Source of the DNA: Dermacentor variabilis
Taxonomy: Eukaryota; Arthropoda; Arachnida; Ixodida; Ixodidae
Direction of reading: 5' to 3'
Assembly (NCBI RefSeq): GCF_050947875.1
Contig: NC_134568.1
Span: forward strand, 204,318,017 to 204,382,016
Length of the DNA: 64,000 nucleotides
Shown: positions 54,222 through 64,000 of the stretch, one piece after another
How positions within the stretch are numbered: the first letter of the stretch is position 1
Layout: each line of letters starts with the position of its first letter
Notes under the pieces: model-generated
The model's input: the letters and a program-made list of their open reading frames with translations, nothing else
Told to the model about the DNA's origin: nothing
Databases searched by the model: none
Made by a program: the position numbers and the translations under genes

Positions 54222-55380
54222 AGGCAGGGGTTATCGACAGTTACTCTGACTGTTTCGTCTGTACATGAATTTGCGCGGGTGCTTGATATGTCCAGGCAAA
54301 CGGACGTGGTTTTCTTTGATTTTAGCAAGGCCTTTGATAAGGTGCCACATGGCAAACTTCTCTATAAGATGGAATGTATGGGTATACCATTTTTATCATT
54401 CGATGGATTCAAGCCTACCTTACAGACAGATGGCAATATGTGGAAATTAATAAGACCGCTTCCAGTGTTGTTAATGTTCATTCAGGAGTTCGTCAGGGAA
54501 GTGTGCTGGGACCATTGTTGTTTTTAATATATGTAAATGATTTAGTTACGGTTGTACCTGAAGATGTCTCTGTTAAGTTATTCGCAGACGACTGTGTTGT
54601 GTTTAAACAAATTTCATCAGAACATGACAACAGCTCTGTACAAAAAGCAGTTTTTGCCATTGAAGAATGGTGTCTGAATTGGGCTATGGAACTTAATAGT
54701 GAAAAAACTGTTCTCTTACGTATAACTAGAAAAAAAGTCTCCCAGTTTGCTTCCTTACTTTCTTCGCGGCAACATGATTTTGGAAGTTGAGAAATATAAA
54801 TATTAGGTATAACACTTGACAATAAGTTAGAATGGTCGGCTCACATTACCAATATTTCTACAGCTGCATTTCGAAAGCTATGGGTTTTACGAAGAGAGCT
54901 AAAAACTGCCCCTACCACATAAAAAAATTGCCTTATGAAACTTGTGTGCGGTCTTTACTTGAACACGCTTCAGCAGTGTGGGACCCATACACGAAAAAAG
55001 ATATAATGATCCTTGAAAATGTCGATAGGAAAGCGGTTAGGTTTATATACGGAAAATACAAAAGGGAAGACTCTCCCTCGCAGTTAATGATCTCAAATAA
55101 CATTCATACACTAGAAACCCGCAGAAAGATTAATAGATTGATATTCTTGTTCAACAGTTTAACAGAAAAAAATAAGCTCCAGCTTCCAGAGTGCATTAAG
55201 CGTTTTCTAGTGAGAAGGACTCGGAGCGTTCATGAGCATTCACTTGCTCCCCTCTTCGCCAAAACTAACTGTTTTAAATACAGTTTTTTCCCTAGAAGAG
55301 TGAAAGATTGGAATTCGTTACCGGCATCTGTTTTTTCCTCACAAAATTTTTCTGCTGCGTTATATTGTCTACTTACCTGA
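54222..55380 (+). pseudogene. Element A ORF2, catalytic and C-terminal RT
   Basis: Picks up with RQGLSTVTLTVSSVHEFARV, then VVFFDFSKAFDKVPHGKLL (catalytic Asp block), GVRQGSVLGPLLFLIYVNDL and LFADDCVVF (catalytic Asp pair, 54581-54592). The tail is KDIMILENVDRKAVRFIYG ... FPRRVKDWNSLPASV, typical of CR1/L2. Frames change near 54400 and 54785. The open pieces are 54279-54527, 54374-54790 and 54832-55380. There is no RNase H. The 3' UTR runs to about 55565. Confidence 0.85.
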
Positions 55381-55565
55381 TAATATGTATGTTTTGTATC
55401 CGTGTGCTGCTAATATTGTATAATTTTATTCTTTTGGTTTATTCTTTTGATATACGTGCGCTGCTAATAATGTATAAATTTTATTCTCAAGGTTATGAAA
55501 CAATGCAAATTCATTCCTGCTTGGGCCAAGCAATGGCCTGCAGTATTCTGAAATAAATAAATATG

Positions 55566-56694
55566 TTTTATATTGTTGTTTCTGTTATGAGTAAAGGAGT
55601 AGCCGTCATCATTATAAGGTGACTACACGTCTCTTTGTTTTATTTTCGTTTCAATGAAAAAAAAACACGTCACGGGAAGGTATTCTGCATATGGCGCCAC
55701 GGTATGTCCTCACGCACTATAAGCTGTGTCTAAAAGTACATTATGCAATGTTGCTTAAATAAGTTAAGTGTCATAAACGACGTACCCTACTTCGTTGGCG
55801 CTCAAATTTCTCAAATGGGTGGCGATCCTCAGTGAATTTCATTTTTATAGCATGCTTGGATGCAGTGCATTCCGCCAGCTCTGTCCAGAATGAATCACTG
55901 CGCAGCATCCGCGGTGATTCGGGACCGTAAAAGTGATTCTCTCAGCACAATGGAAACGCTGGTGGTATCTGTCAGCGTTACTGAGAATCACGCTGCACGC
56001 CGGGCCTTTGACCGTAACAGTAACTGAAGGCGCCATTGCTGTGCTGCCCAGAAAATTTCCCCTTTTCGTCCTGCATCGCCACAGACGACGTTCATTAGCA
56101 CATCCTTGACAAAACAGTCAAGTGGTGCATGCACTCAAACACCCATGGCATATGCACCGTGATATGTCAAATCTGTGAGAAATTTGAGCACGAACGAGCC
56201 AGTGATTTTGGCGGAAGAACAATCTATAATTGGCTCCATTATTTATGCAACGTTCGGTACAACAAAGAGTTACGATCCATTACGATAGACATCCACCACC
56301 ACACATCGCAGCCGCGCCGGAGCGCAGGCGATCACTGAACTGGAAACCGAAAGATACCGTCAGTGCATTCGTAGAACACAACCATCTGCATTTTGTATTT
56401 ACGTGAACGCTATACGCGCCTCCTACTTGACAAGGCGAGAGAAGACATATCAGGGCCGATCCGGCTCAAGCGCTAAAAAAGATCGCCTCGTCGAGTATCA
56501 GTGCAACGGGACACTGGAAACAAAAATACAATATATAGCAGCTTGGCTCTTCAGTGTCACTGACCCACCGCACAGCCTCACGCCGTCCATCCACATACGA
56601 TCATTCAGATTATGGAGGACCAGCGCTTAGACGAAGCACTCATGCAGAAAATAGCGACACAGGGATTGTGTTGTGTGTCGCTCTTTTTTTTTTT

Positions 56695-56726
<32 letters not shown>

Positions 56727-57679
56727 CTTTGTCTAAGCGCTGGTCCTCAGTCATCTTAACGCTATACTATAACTATAAGCCAACCGGCCCATATTTCTAC
56801 CTTGTTTTTGTCCACTTACGATTCTTGTGAGCAAATTAAGAAACAATCGCGAAAGCATCGAGCAGCGATGTTCTTCGACAGTTGTGCAACAATGTAGCCC
56901 AAGACGGGCACTAATAAGCTCGTCACGCCACCCGTACAAATTAAGAAACTGCCATTACTCTGCTTATTGTCACGGCCAACTCAAGAAGGTTCTCGGAAAT
57001 GGCGCAAATAAAAATGTGCCGGGCTATATTTCGTCACCATGAGCAGGTCAGCCTGCAATTAGTTTCTTGTGAACAAATCTGCTGGAGTCAGGATCGGTTA
57101 TTCACGAGGCCGAAAGGGTTGTTCGTGAACTTCCTGAATTCCAATAGTCCCGCACCGCAGAGCCAGGGCAGCAATATTGCAGTGAACTTCAGTCACTCGA
57201 TCGCCGCTCCTCTGCCGCGACATACCCAAGTCTCGTACCAACTTCGATGTTTGGCCATTCTCTATGTTAGCGATCTAGAGTGTGAAGTCTCAAAGCACAC
57301 AGGAAGTTGTTCTCGCGGGACGTCTTGCGACGTCTACAACGATGGGCGCTTGGCCGCGGTCACAAGTTAGGCGAGAGTACCATGTATAGAGTTATATTTA
57401 GTTCAGTTAAATGAGTACTGACAGAAAATTGTTGTCTGATTTTTATTTCTTTATTGGATAGTTGTCCACCCTACAATTACTACATGGAGTGCAGGAGGGT
57501 CTGAATTGGCGCCCTGGTTGATGCGTCATGCTTAAAAGAGAATCGAACAGCACAAAAGACGTGACAGAGTGAAGACGCTGTGTCTGTAGTCTTCGCTCCA
57601 TCCCGTCTTTTTTCGTTATTCGATTCATTCTACGGAGCTTCAATTTCTAGGAAGCGACACAAATAATTAATTTTGTTAC
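55566..57679. other. No supported gene; one inverted repeat
   Basis: No ORF with a domain. 56615-56632 (gaggaccagcgcttagac) and 56731-56748 (its perfect complement) form an 18-bp inverted repeat around a (GT)n tract at about 56696-56720. Confidence 0.55.
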
Positions 57680-58330
57680 CTTATAGTGCGACCACATCAA
57701 AACGCGTGCGAAGTGTAGCGCGGCTTCGGGCATGAAGGAGAAGAAGGCTATTCACGCCACCGAAACCTGATGCGGCGGCCTCGTGGTACCAGACATTGTC
57801 GAACAGTACGCACACACTATGGCCGTGCTGCATTTGATAGAACAAGAGGGGGCGAGGGGGCAGTTCGGCAGCTTTCGGCGACACACGCCCGCGCGACGCG
57901 GCTCCTCTTTCTGCTAACAGCGCGATTCCTAGGTGCAGCGTCCGATGCGGGACGCCTCTGACGTGATCGCTGTGCCATAGCGCGTCTGGTGGGAAAGCGT
58001 CCCTTGCGATGTGCGCCGTGCCGCTGGCGAGGAGTCATGCGTCTGCGTGGGGCTCCCAAGCAAGATAGAGGACGATCCCATCGAGGCGTCAGCCCCATGA
58101 TGCGTCCGCCTTCATGGCGCGTCGCGGCCCGGCTGTCCGTGCCGATCGCGACGTTTGGCTCGCGTAGACCGTTTCTCCCTCCGAGACACCGAGTTCTTTG
58201 GTTCGTTCCGCTTGCTCAGGCACACGTTTCGTCTTTGTGTGACTCAAGAGCATACCGAGCGAATGAGTGGGCGGTGCGAACGGGGTGCGATAACGATATC
58301 GCGTTCCACTCTTGAAGGCGAAGCTTAAGC
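57680..58330. other. CpG-rich segment, no gene assigned
   Basis: High density of CG dinucleotides compared with the AT-rich neighbours, with overlapping ORFs on both strands (57817-58098 minus, 57989-58315 plus). None has a recognised domain. It could be a CpG-rich promoter or a repeat. Confidence 0.35.
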
Positions 58331-58403
58331 GTCCTCCAAGTTTTTCTTTTTCGAGACCGCGCGTCTCGCGAAATTGGAGGCTTACATATCAGTAGCCATG
58401 AAG

Positions 58404-58625
58404 AGCTGAAGGGGTCTGTGAACGCCTCTGACTCGCTCAGGCCCTCCGCGTGTGTGCGCGAGCTCACCGTGGCTGTGCCGCCCCTCCCCTCCCTCTCGCT
58501 ATCTCATCTTTCCCTTCCCTCTTTCCCGTCCCCCAGATTAGGGTAGCCAACCAGACGCATTTCTGCTTAACATCCCTGCCTTGTCTCTTTCCTTCCTTCC
58601 TCCTCCTCCTCCTCCTGCTGCTCTT
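58404..58625 (+). repeat. LINE-type 3' UTR tail, copy 1
   Basis: Contains caggccctccgcgtg, agccaaccagacgcatttct, ttaacatccctgcct and ends in a (TCC)n tract. It is the inverted counterpart of 61776-61985 and resembles the 3' tail at 14190-14250. Probably a truncated LINE insertion containing only UTR. Confidence 0.65.
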
Positions 58626-59572
58626 GCACTGCAAAGGTGTCCCGTGTACGTCGATAATTTTTATCAGAAAGAATGCCCGCAAATACAGTGTGTAAAAATT
58701 TGCACGATATTTTGCTGAAAATGTGAAGATTTCCTTTATTATTTAGTTACGCCAGGCACTACATTTTACACGAAACAGCAACCTTGCTATTTTGTGTGAA
58801 CATTTAAAATGCGCATATGAGACGTATACTGCCTGTGAAGCTTACATCGAGCTGCTTTCGGTCTGCATGGCGAGTTATTCTATTCAAATGTAGGCACTAT
58901 AATAACGCGTGAAAGGAAGAGTTAGCGCACATTTTCTGTGAAATAACGTGCTACCATAGCTGTCATCGGTCTCCGCAACAGCTGCTCAGAAAAAGCGTTG
59001 TTTAGGGCTCTTAGTACGTGTATACTTCATGAGTAGCTGGACAGCAACCGCCTAAAATAAAAATTTTGTGTTTAATAGGAAACCTTAGCTCGGAGCCAAC
59101 ACCAATTCCCCTATTCTATTACATTCAAGACGCAGAAATGCTTTTAATAAACAACCGTTAGACTGATTTTAATTAAATTGATTGCATTTCAGAGAAAAAA
59201 GTGAGCTATATACCAGCTCTAGGAAGCAAAATTTTCACTTGGGACAATATTTTTTTTTCACAGAAGTTGCCGTAAATTGGTAAGTTTAAAGAAAAAAGAT
59301 GAGCAAAGTTTACAAATCCATAACTATGCACCAAAAAACAGGTATTGCAGTCTTGTAAATGACACATGTTAGAGCATCTCAAGCAAAAAAATTGTATAAA
59401 TAATTTACAGCTTATGTAGGATTGTTACTGTCTTTACAACGTTTCTGCAAAAATACTACTCAGAAATGAGCGTTATATTTCAGTGCGGTGTATAATATAT
59501 CCCTTCTGTACGCTATATGTATATTATTAGGTGCAGTTTTCAGAATTGTGATATCGTTTTTTATTGCTGAGT

Positions 59573-59607
<35 letters not shown>

Positions 59608-60650
59608 TTTGTGAGACTCTCAAGGTAGATAGTTGTACATTGCAGTTCTTAAAACACTTTTTTAATATTGGTGGCATAAATGCAAAGGCCATTTCCTGAG
59701 GTCACTATAAATTTTAAAGCTTTATTTAAAATGAAACAAACCCCATCAGAATCGGTGCATCGGTTGCCGAAAAAAAGTTATCGCTCAGTCCCCACGCATT
59801 TATATCGGAGTTCTCGAGCTGAAGCTTCCTCTGAAAGTCGAGAGCGAAGCCATTAAAGGCGATGGGATGTTTTATACAACGCATCATTCTTCATTCGACG
59901 ATGCGGCACACGCCTCTCCCGACGGCACCAACCAGCCATCGTTTTGGTGAGGTACTCATTGCTCGCGAAACTCATCTCCTCATTACAAGTTTGAATTGAA
60001 ATCACAAAGTTGTTCTTTACAGCGCCAGTTAGAGTGCCTAGTGCTCGGTGCACACTCCGTGCAGTAGAGCGGCGCTTGTGCTCTTTTAGAGAAGAAAACT
60101 AAAGTGACTTGGTGCAGCGCAATATTGCGAACTATTTGGTTTAGGTGTAAACAAAACTATTCAATTCGTCGGTCGACAGAGCACCGCCGCATAAAGAGGA
60201 TACCGCAAGCCTCCTATGAATATTGTGCTTGATTTTGAACAACTCGAGGAATTATACTTTTAATGTGTCCCACACTGCTAATGAGACTTCGACTTCTCGT
60301 TGGCTGGAGCCGTGCGGTCTCAGAGGCAGGTCCAGCTCAAAAAGTTGGGCCAAGAAGCTGTGCCAGCTTTGCGAAACGAGCCTCTCATAACTGTTCCTGA
60401 AGCAATATATATCTATAAATCCCTCACCTAGGTTGAGCGTGTATACCATTAAAAGGAAATAAGTACCGGCCACTGCCCTTTCGTATACTGACCAAAGCGA
60501 CAGTCTCAACTCGTTTCAATTTAAGTTACTGCCTCTTATAACCGGCATCAAATAACCTACTTTATCTAAGCAGTTCACACATCAAACGGCGCCGGCAGAA
60601 TCTCGATTTTAGTGTTAGCTTAGTCCTCATGCTACTTCCAGACTTTCCGT
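58626..60650. other. AT-rich, no supported gene
   Basis: Includes a (TTTA)n run at 59572-59611. A segment ending near 59838 (cgagctgaagcttcctctga) resembles the right terminus of the TTAA-flanked MITE at 27769-28495. No matching left end was found. Confidence 0.45.
59572..59611. repeat. (TTTA)n microsatellite
   Basis: About ten perfect copies of TTTA. Confidence 0.95.
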
Positions 60651-60655
60651 CGGCA

Positions 60656-60990
60656 GGCAGACAGACAGACAGACAGACAATGAACTTTTATTGAGGTCCT
60701 GAGGGACTAGCCGGCGGAGACCCGTTGGGGCCCCCGGCTCGCAGCTGGCTGCTCCCATGTCGGAATCGGGAGGCCAAGCCTCTCCGCTCTTTCACGGGCC
60801 CTCTGGACGGCCATGGACTGCATCTTGAGTTCCGTACTAGATATGGCCTCGTCCCAGTCCCGTTCGCTGGTGAAGGACGTATCCCGTAACGCAGGACACT
60901 GCCAGAGCATATGAGATAGAGTGCTAACCTCCTCCCCACAATCCGGGCACTGTGGGCAAATTCGAAAATTTCTGTTTTAAGACGAACTGC
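60656..60990 (-). pseudogene. LINE ORF2 C-terminus and 3' end
   Basis: The minus-strand frame reads CPDCGEEVSTLSHMLWQCP, a C-terminal finger like those at 6.8 and 49.7 kb, then RDWDEAISSTELKMQSMAVQ and RAERLGLPIPTWEQ to a stop near 60708. A short UTR with aataaaag and a (GTCT)n tail (60656-60678 as cagacagacaga) follow. The insertion is 5'-truncated just before the finger. Confidence 0.7.
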
Positions 60991-61134
60991 TAGTCGTGAA
61001 AAAGCAAATGTTAAAAGGTTAAAATCAAAATAAATGCTGTAGAAGTTGTGTGTAGCAAGCATTTATTGCATGATTGTTGATTATCCACCGAACTGCCGCT
61101 CAAGTGTTTAGAGCATCACATGAGAAGTTTGCAG

Positions 61135-61274
61135 TGTGCGTGTGTGGGTGTGTGGGTGTGTGGGTGTGTGTGTGTGTGGGCGTGTGCGTGTGTGTGCGCG
61201 TGTGTGCGTGCGTGTGTGTGCGTGCGTGTGCGTGTGTGTGTGTGTTGTGTGTGTGTGCGTGCGTGCGCGCGCGT

Positions 61275-61313
<39 letters not shown>

Positions 61314-61316
61314 GGA
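61135..61316. repeat. GT/GTGC simple repeat with GA tail
   Basis: Interrupted (GT)n/(GTGC)n followed by (GA)n at about 61300-61314. Open frames of up to 184 codons across it are artefacts. Confidence 0.95.
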
Positions 61317-61775
61317 GAAAGAATACCCCTTCTCGGAGCCAGATCCCTCTCCTTATCCCCTTTTCAAGCTATGCATTTGTGTTGTGAACTGCTACCTTCC
61401 ATATACTTGGCGATTTTGCTGAGGGCATGTAAGTGCATCACGCTTTTTGGGGAGAGCGTCCTTCGCTGCTTTTGTATATTTCTGAGAACGACAGGCGCCT
61501 ATATAAGCACAAGTATGTCACTTACCTCTCTGCTTTTCTGTAAATATTCAACTGCTATTATTACAACAAAGTTTAGTCAACAAACAGCATACTCCTGTCA
61601 GCCTGATCCTCGGACCGGTCCTTCTTAATTATCAAAGCTGCATGGCACCAGTCATAACTCCATAATGTTCTACTCCAGACAGCATGACCAAAGCTCTGAA
61701 TGTCTCGCCTTCACAATTTCTCCAATAACGCCTATCTGTTGCTGCCTTCTGAAAAAGAAAAAAAGAAGAAAAAAA
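61317..61775. other. No supported gene
   Basis: No domain or repeat was recognised. Confidence 0.5.
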
Positions 61776-61985
61776 ACAGACGAGGAGGAGGAGGAAATAA
61801 AGATAGAAGGCAGGGATGTTAACCAGAAATGCGTCTGGTTGGCTAACCTACTCTGGGGGACGGGAGAGAGGGAATAGAAACATGAGATAGAGGAAGGGAA
61901 GAGGGAGGAATGCTATGGTGAGCTCGCGCACGCACACGGAGGGCCTGAGTGAGTCAAAGGCGTTCACATTAGCCGGTCGCCCTCA
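61776..61985 (-). repeat. LINE-type 3' UTR tail, copy 2 (inverted)
   Basis: The reverse complement matches 58404-58625 over about 200 bp (agccaaccagacgcatttct, ggttaacatccctgcct, caggccctccg), starting from a (GGA)n tract. Same probable origin as copy 1. Confidence 0.65.
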
Positions 61986-62437
61986 AGAAAGAAAAAAAAT
62001 GGTGGATCGCCCAGTAGTCGCAATGCTATATATAATGTTTGTCTTTCCGACTGAAATCAATGACATTTGCACAATAAATTTTCGACGTTTTCATCGAAGC
62101 CGCAGACGTCGCTTACAGCACTGTCGGTCAGTCCAATCAAAGTATTGTACGCCTTCTTGAAAGCCACTCCCAGCTACAGCCGGAACAGAAGCGATGCCTC
62201 ATTTTGTTGAAGCACAGGTGGAGGTCGGAGTTGGAGCGAAGGGTTCACTTCGTGCAACATGGTGCGCCTTATATTTGGAGTGTTCCACTCTGTTGAAGAG
62301 AGCTCGCGCGTCAGGTGACGAAGCTGCCTTGCAGCATCTTTCCTGGAAAGAGGAATGCAAACGCTCTGTTCTTCTTGATGCGACTCTCGGGGAGCTTTAT
62401 CTGCTTGATCATTTCCACTGATTCCGCAATGTCTAGG
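61986..62437. other. No supported gene
   Basis: Short ORFs without domains precede the tail of element D. Confidence 0.5.
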
Positions 62438-62975
62438 TCATCATCATCATCATCAGTCTGGCTACGCCCACTGCAGGGCAAAGGCCTCTCCTATACTTCT
62501 CCAACTACCCCAGTCATGTGCTAATTGTGGCCATGTTGTCCCTGCAAACTTCTTAATCTCATCCACCCACCTAACTTTCTGCCGCCCCCTGCTACGCTTC
62601 CCTTCTCTCTAATCCAGTCCGTAGCCCTTAATTACCATCGGTTATATTCCCTCCTCATTACATGCCCTGCCCATGCCCATTTATTTTTCTTGATTTCAAC
62701 TAAGATGTCATTAACTCGCGTTTGTTCCCTCACCCAATCTGCTCTCTTCCTTATCCCCCCCTTTAACCTCACACGTACCATCATTCTTCTTTCCATAGCT
62801 CTTGCGTCGTCCTCAATTTAAGTCGAACCCTTTTCTTAAGCCTCCAGGTTTCTTCCCCGTAGGTGAGTACTGGTAAGACACAGCTGTTATACACTTTTCT
62901 CTTGAGGGATAATGGCAACCTGCTGTTCATGATCTGCGAATGCCTGCCAAACGCACCCCAGCAATCCGGTATGCT

Positions 62976-63581
62976 CTAGGTCATGAGGCATTGCGTATAC
63001 ATGGTGGCCAGTTTCTCTAGAACTATCTGCCCACCATACTTCAACAAATATGCTGTTACCTGATCCTCCCCAGCTGCCTTCCCCCTTTGCATAGCTCCCA
63101 ATGCTTTCTTTACTTCTTCCGCCGTTACTTGTGGGATGTCGAATTCCTCTAAACTATTCTCTCTTCCATTATCGTCGTAGATGCCACCGGTACTGTATAA
63201 ATCTCTATAGAACTCATCAGCCACTTGAACTATCTTATCCATATTAGTAATGATATTGCCGGCTTTGTCGCTTAACGCATACATCTGATTATTGCCTATT
63301 CCTAGTTTCTTCTTCACTGCTTTTAGGCTTCCTCCGTTCCTGAGAGCACGCTCAATTCCATCCATATTGTACTTCCTTGTGTCAGCAATCTTACGCTTGT
63401 TGATTAACTTGGAAAGTTCTGCCAGTTCTATTCTAGCTGTAGGGTTAGAGGCTTTCATACATTGGCGTTTCTTAATCAGATCTTTCTTCTCCTGCAATAG
63501 CTTACCGGTATCCTGCCTAACGGAGTTGCCACCGACTTCCATTGCACACTCCTTAATGAAGCCCACAAGATTGTCGTTCAT
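62976..63581 (-). pseudogene. Element D linker region of the ORF
   Basis: 201 open codons equivalent to the segment between endonuclease and RT in element C: MNDNLVGFIKECAMEVGGNS, KRQCMKASNPTARIELAELS, KKALGAMQRGKAAGEDQVTA and LATMYTQCLMT. The catalytic RT motifs are gone because of the deletion at 62961-62963. The ATG at 63581 is internal to the original ORF. Confidence 0.85.
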
Positions 63582-63704
63582 TGCTTCAACACTAAGGTCC
63601 TCTTCCTGAGTTAAAGCCGAATACCTGTTCTGTAGCTTGATCCGGAATTCCTCCAGTTTCCCTCTTACCGCTAACTCGTTGATTGGCTTCTTATTTACCA
63701 GTTT

Positions 63705-63986
63705 CTACCGTTCCCTCCTCAAGTCTAGGCTAATTCGAGTTCTTACCATCCTATGGTCACTGCAGCGCACCTTGCCGAGCACGTACACATCTTGTATGAT
63801 GCCAGGGTTAGCGCAGAGTATGAAGTCTATTTCATTTCTAGTCTCGCCATTCAGGCTCCTCCACGTCCATTTTCGGCTATCCCGCTTGCGGAAGAAGGTA
63901 TTCATTATCCACATATTATTCTGTTCTGCAAACTCTACCAATAACTCTACCCTGCTATTCCTAGAGCCTATGCCATATTCCCCCAC
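63705..63986 (-). pseudogene. Element D endonuclease fragment
   Basis: 93 codons equivalent to the endonuclease of element C: LLVEFAEQNNMWIMNTFFRK, NEIDFILCANPGIIQDV and CSDHRMVRTRISL (the SDH block). A stop or frame change near 63700 separates it from the linker ORF. Upstream sequence is beyond the window end. Confidence 0.82.
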
Positions 63987-64000
63987 TGACTTGTCTCCAG

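Larger units (their letters stand above)
43850..55565 (+). mobile_element. Element A: CR1/L2-like LINE split by two nested LINEs
   Basis: The three parts (43850-45071, 50132-51629, 54222-55565) join into one element of about 4.1 kb with a promoter leader, ORF1, endonuclease-RT ORF2 and a 3' UTR ending attctgaaataaataaa. Removing element B (45072-50124 plus one target copy) and element C (51630-54209 plus one target copy) restores continuous homology: ...NARSIVNK into DKLEDCLLSIDPHV, and SDNQHGF into RQGLSTVTLTV. There is no RNase H domain, as expected for CR1/L2. Many frameshifts in ORF2 make it non-functional, consistent with it being the oldest member of the nest. Confidence 0.9.
62438..64000 (-). 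mobile_element. Element D: RTE-like LINE with the RT core deleted (continues past window)
   Basis: The 3' tail is a (TGA)n run (catcatcatcatcatcag at 62439-62455). It is closely similar to element C along its length, but at 62961-62963 the sequence jumps from the C-terminal part (equivalent to 52137 of C) to the region before RT (equivalent to about 52954). That removes some 815 bp containing the FADD core. The 5' part lies outside the window. Confidence 0.88.

Noticed and set aside
61074..61628. 184-codon Cys/Val-rich ORF
   Set aside because: Runs through the GT/GA simple repeat. No domain in the remaining part.

Overview
The window looks like repeat-packed intergenic DNA from an arthropod nuclear genome, most probably a hard tick. 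The reasons are tRNA-derived SINEs of the kind that swarm in tick genomes, several clades of non-LTR retrotransposon, a Ty3/gypsy element, mariner/Tc1, pogo and piggyBac-like relics, and very long simple repeats. The tick assignment rests on remembered repeat families, not on a search. I found no convincing host protein-coding gene, rRNA or functional tRNA. All readable protein homology belongs to mobile elements.

Layout. 1-1.58 kb is featureless. 1.58-3.45 kb is a 105-bp minisatellite that is open on both strands. 3.48-3.97 kb is a degenerate dispersed repeat with a second copy at 20.0-20.46 kb. 6.6-14.3 kb holds LINE 3' ends, a (GATA)55 block, a 398-bp GT/GTGC block, and four copies of a tRNA-derived SINE, two of them head to head. 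14.8-16.8 kb is a young gypsy deletion derivative with 150-bp LTRs and an open integrase. 17.6-23.3 kb has an inverted-repeat element, a Penelope-like C-terminus and a dead Tc1-like transposase. 27.5-30.5 kb has a SINE, a TTAA-flanked MITE, and a mariner interrupted by a SINE at its second catalytic aspartate. 32.9-34.1 kb holds hairpin and foldback elements. 34.3-43.4 kb has LINE fragments, a pogo/Tigger-like derivative, an LTR-like segment, and a 5'-truncated RNase H-bearing LINE.

43.8-55.6 kb is the centrepiece, a nest. A CR1/L2-like LINE (element A, about 4.1 kb net) is split first by a complete 5,053-bp I-like LINE (element B, flanked by ACAAAAA) and then by a 5'-truncated RTE-like LINE (element C, 2,580 bp on the minus strand, flanked by CAGCACGGGTTT). 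The ORF1 leader of element A ends in a 2A-like motif (GDIEMNPGP), downstream of a TATA/initiator promoter. 55.6-64 kb has inverted LINE 3' tails, a LINE C-terminus, simple repeats, and a second RTE copy (D) that lost its RT core and runs off the window.

These elements do not form a pathway. The relation between them is insertion history: SINEs depend on LINE machinery, and elements land inside older ones. Several breaks are single-base indels in homopolymers, so some could be sequencing errors.
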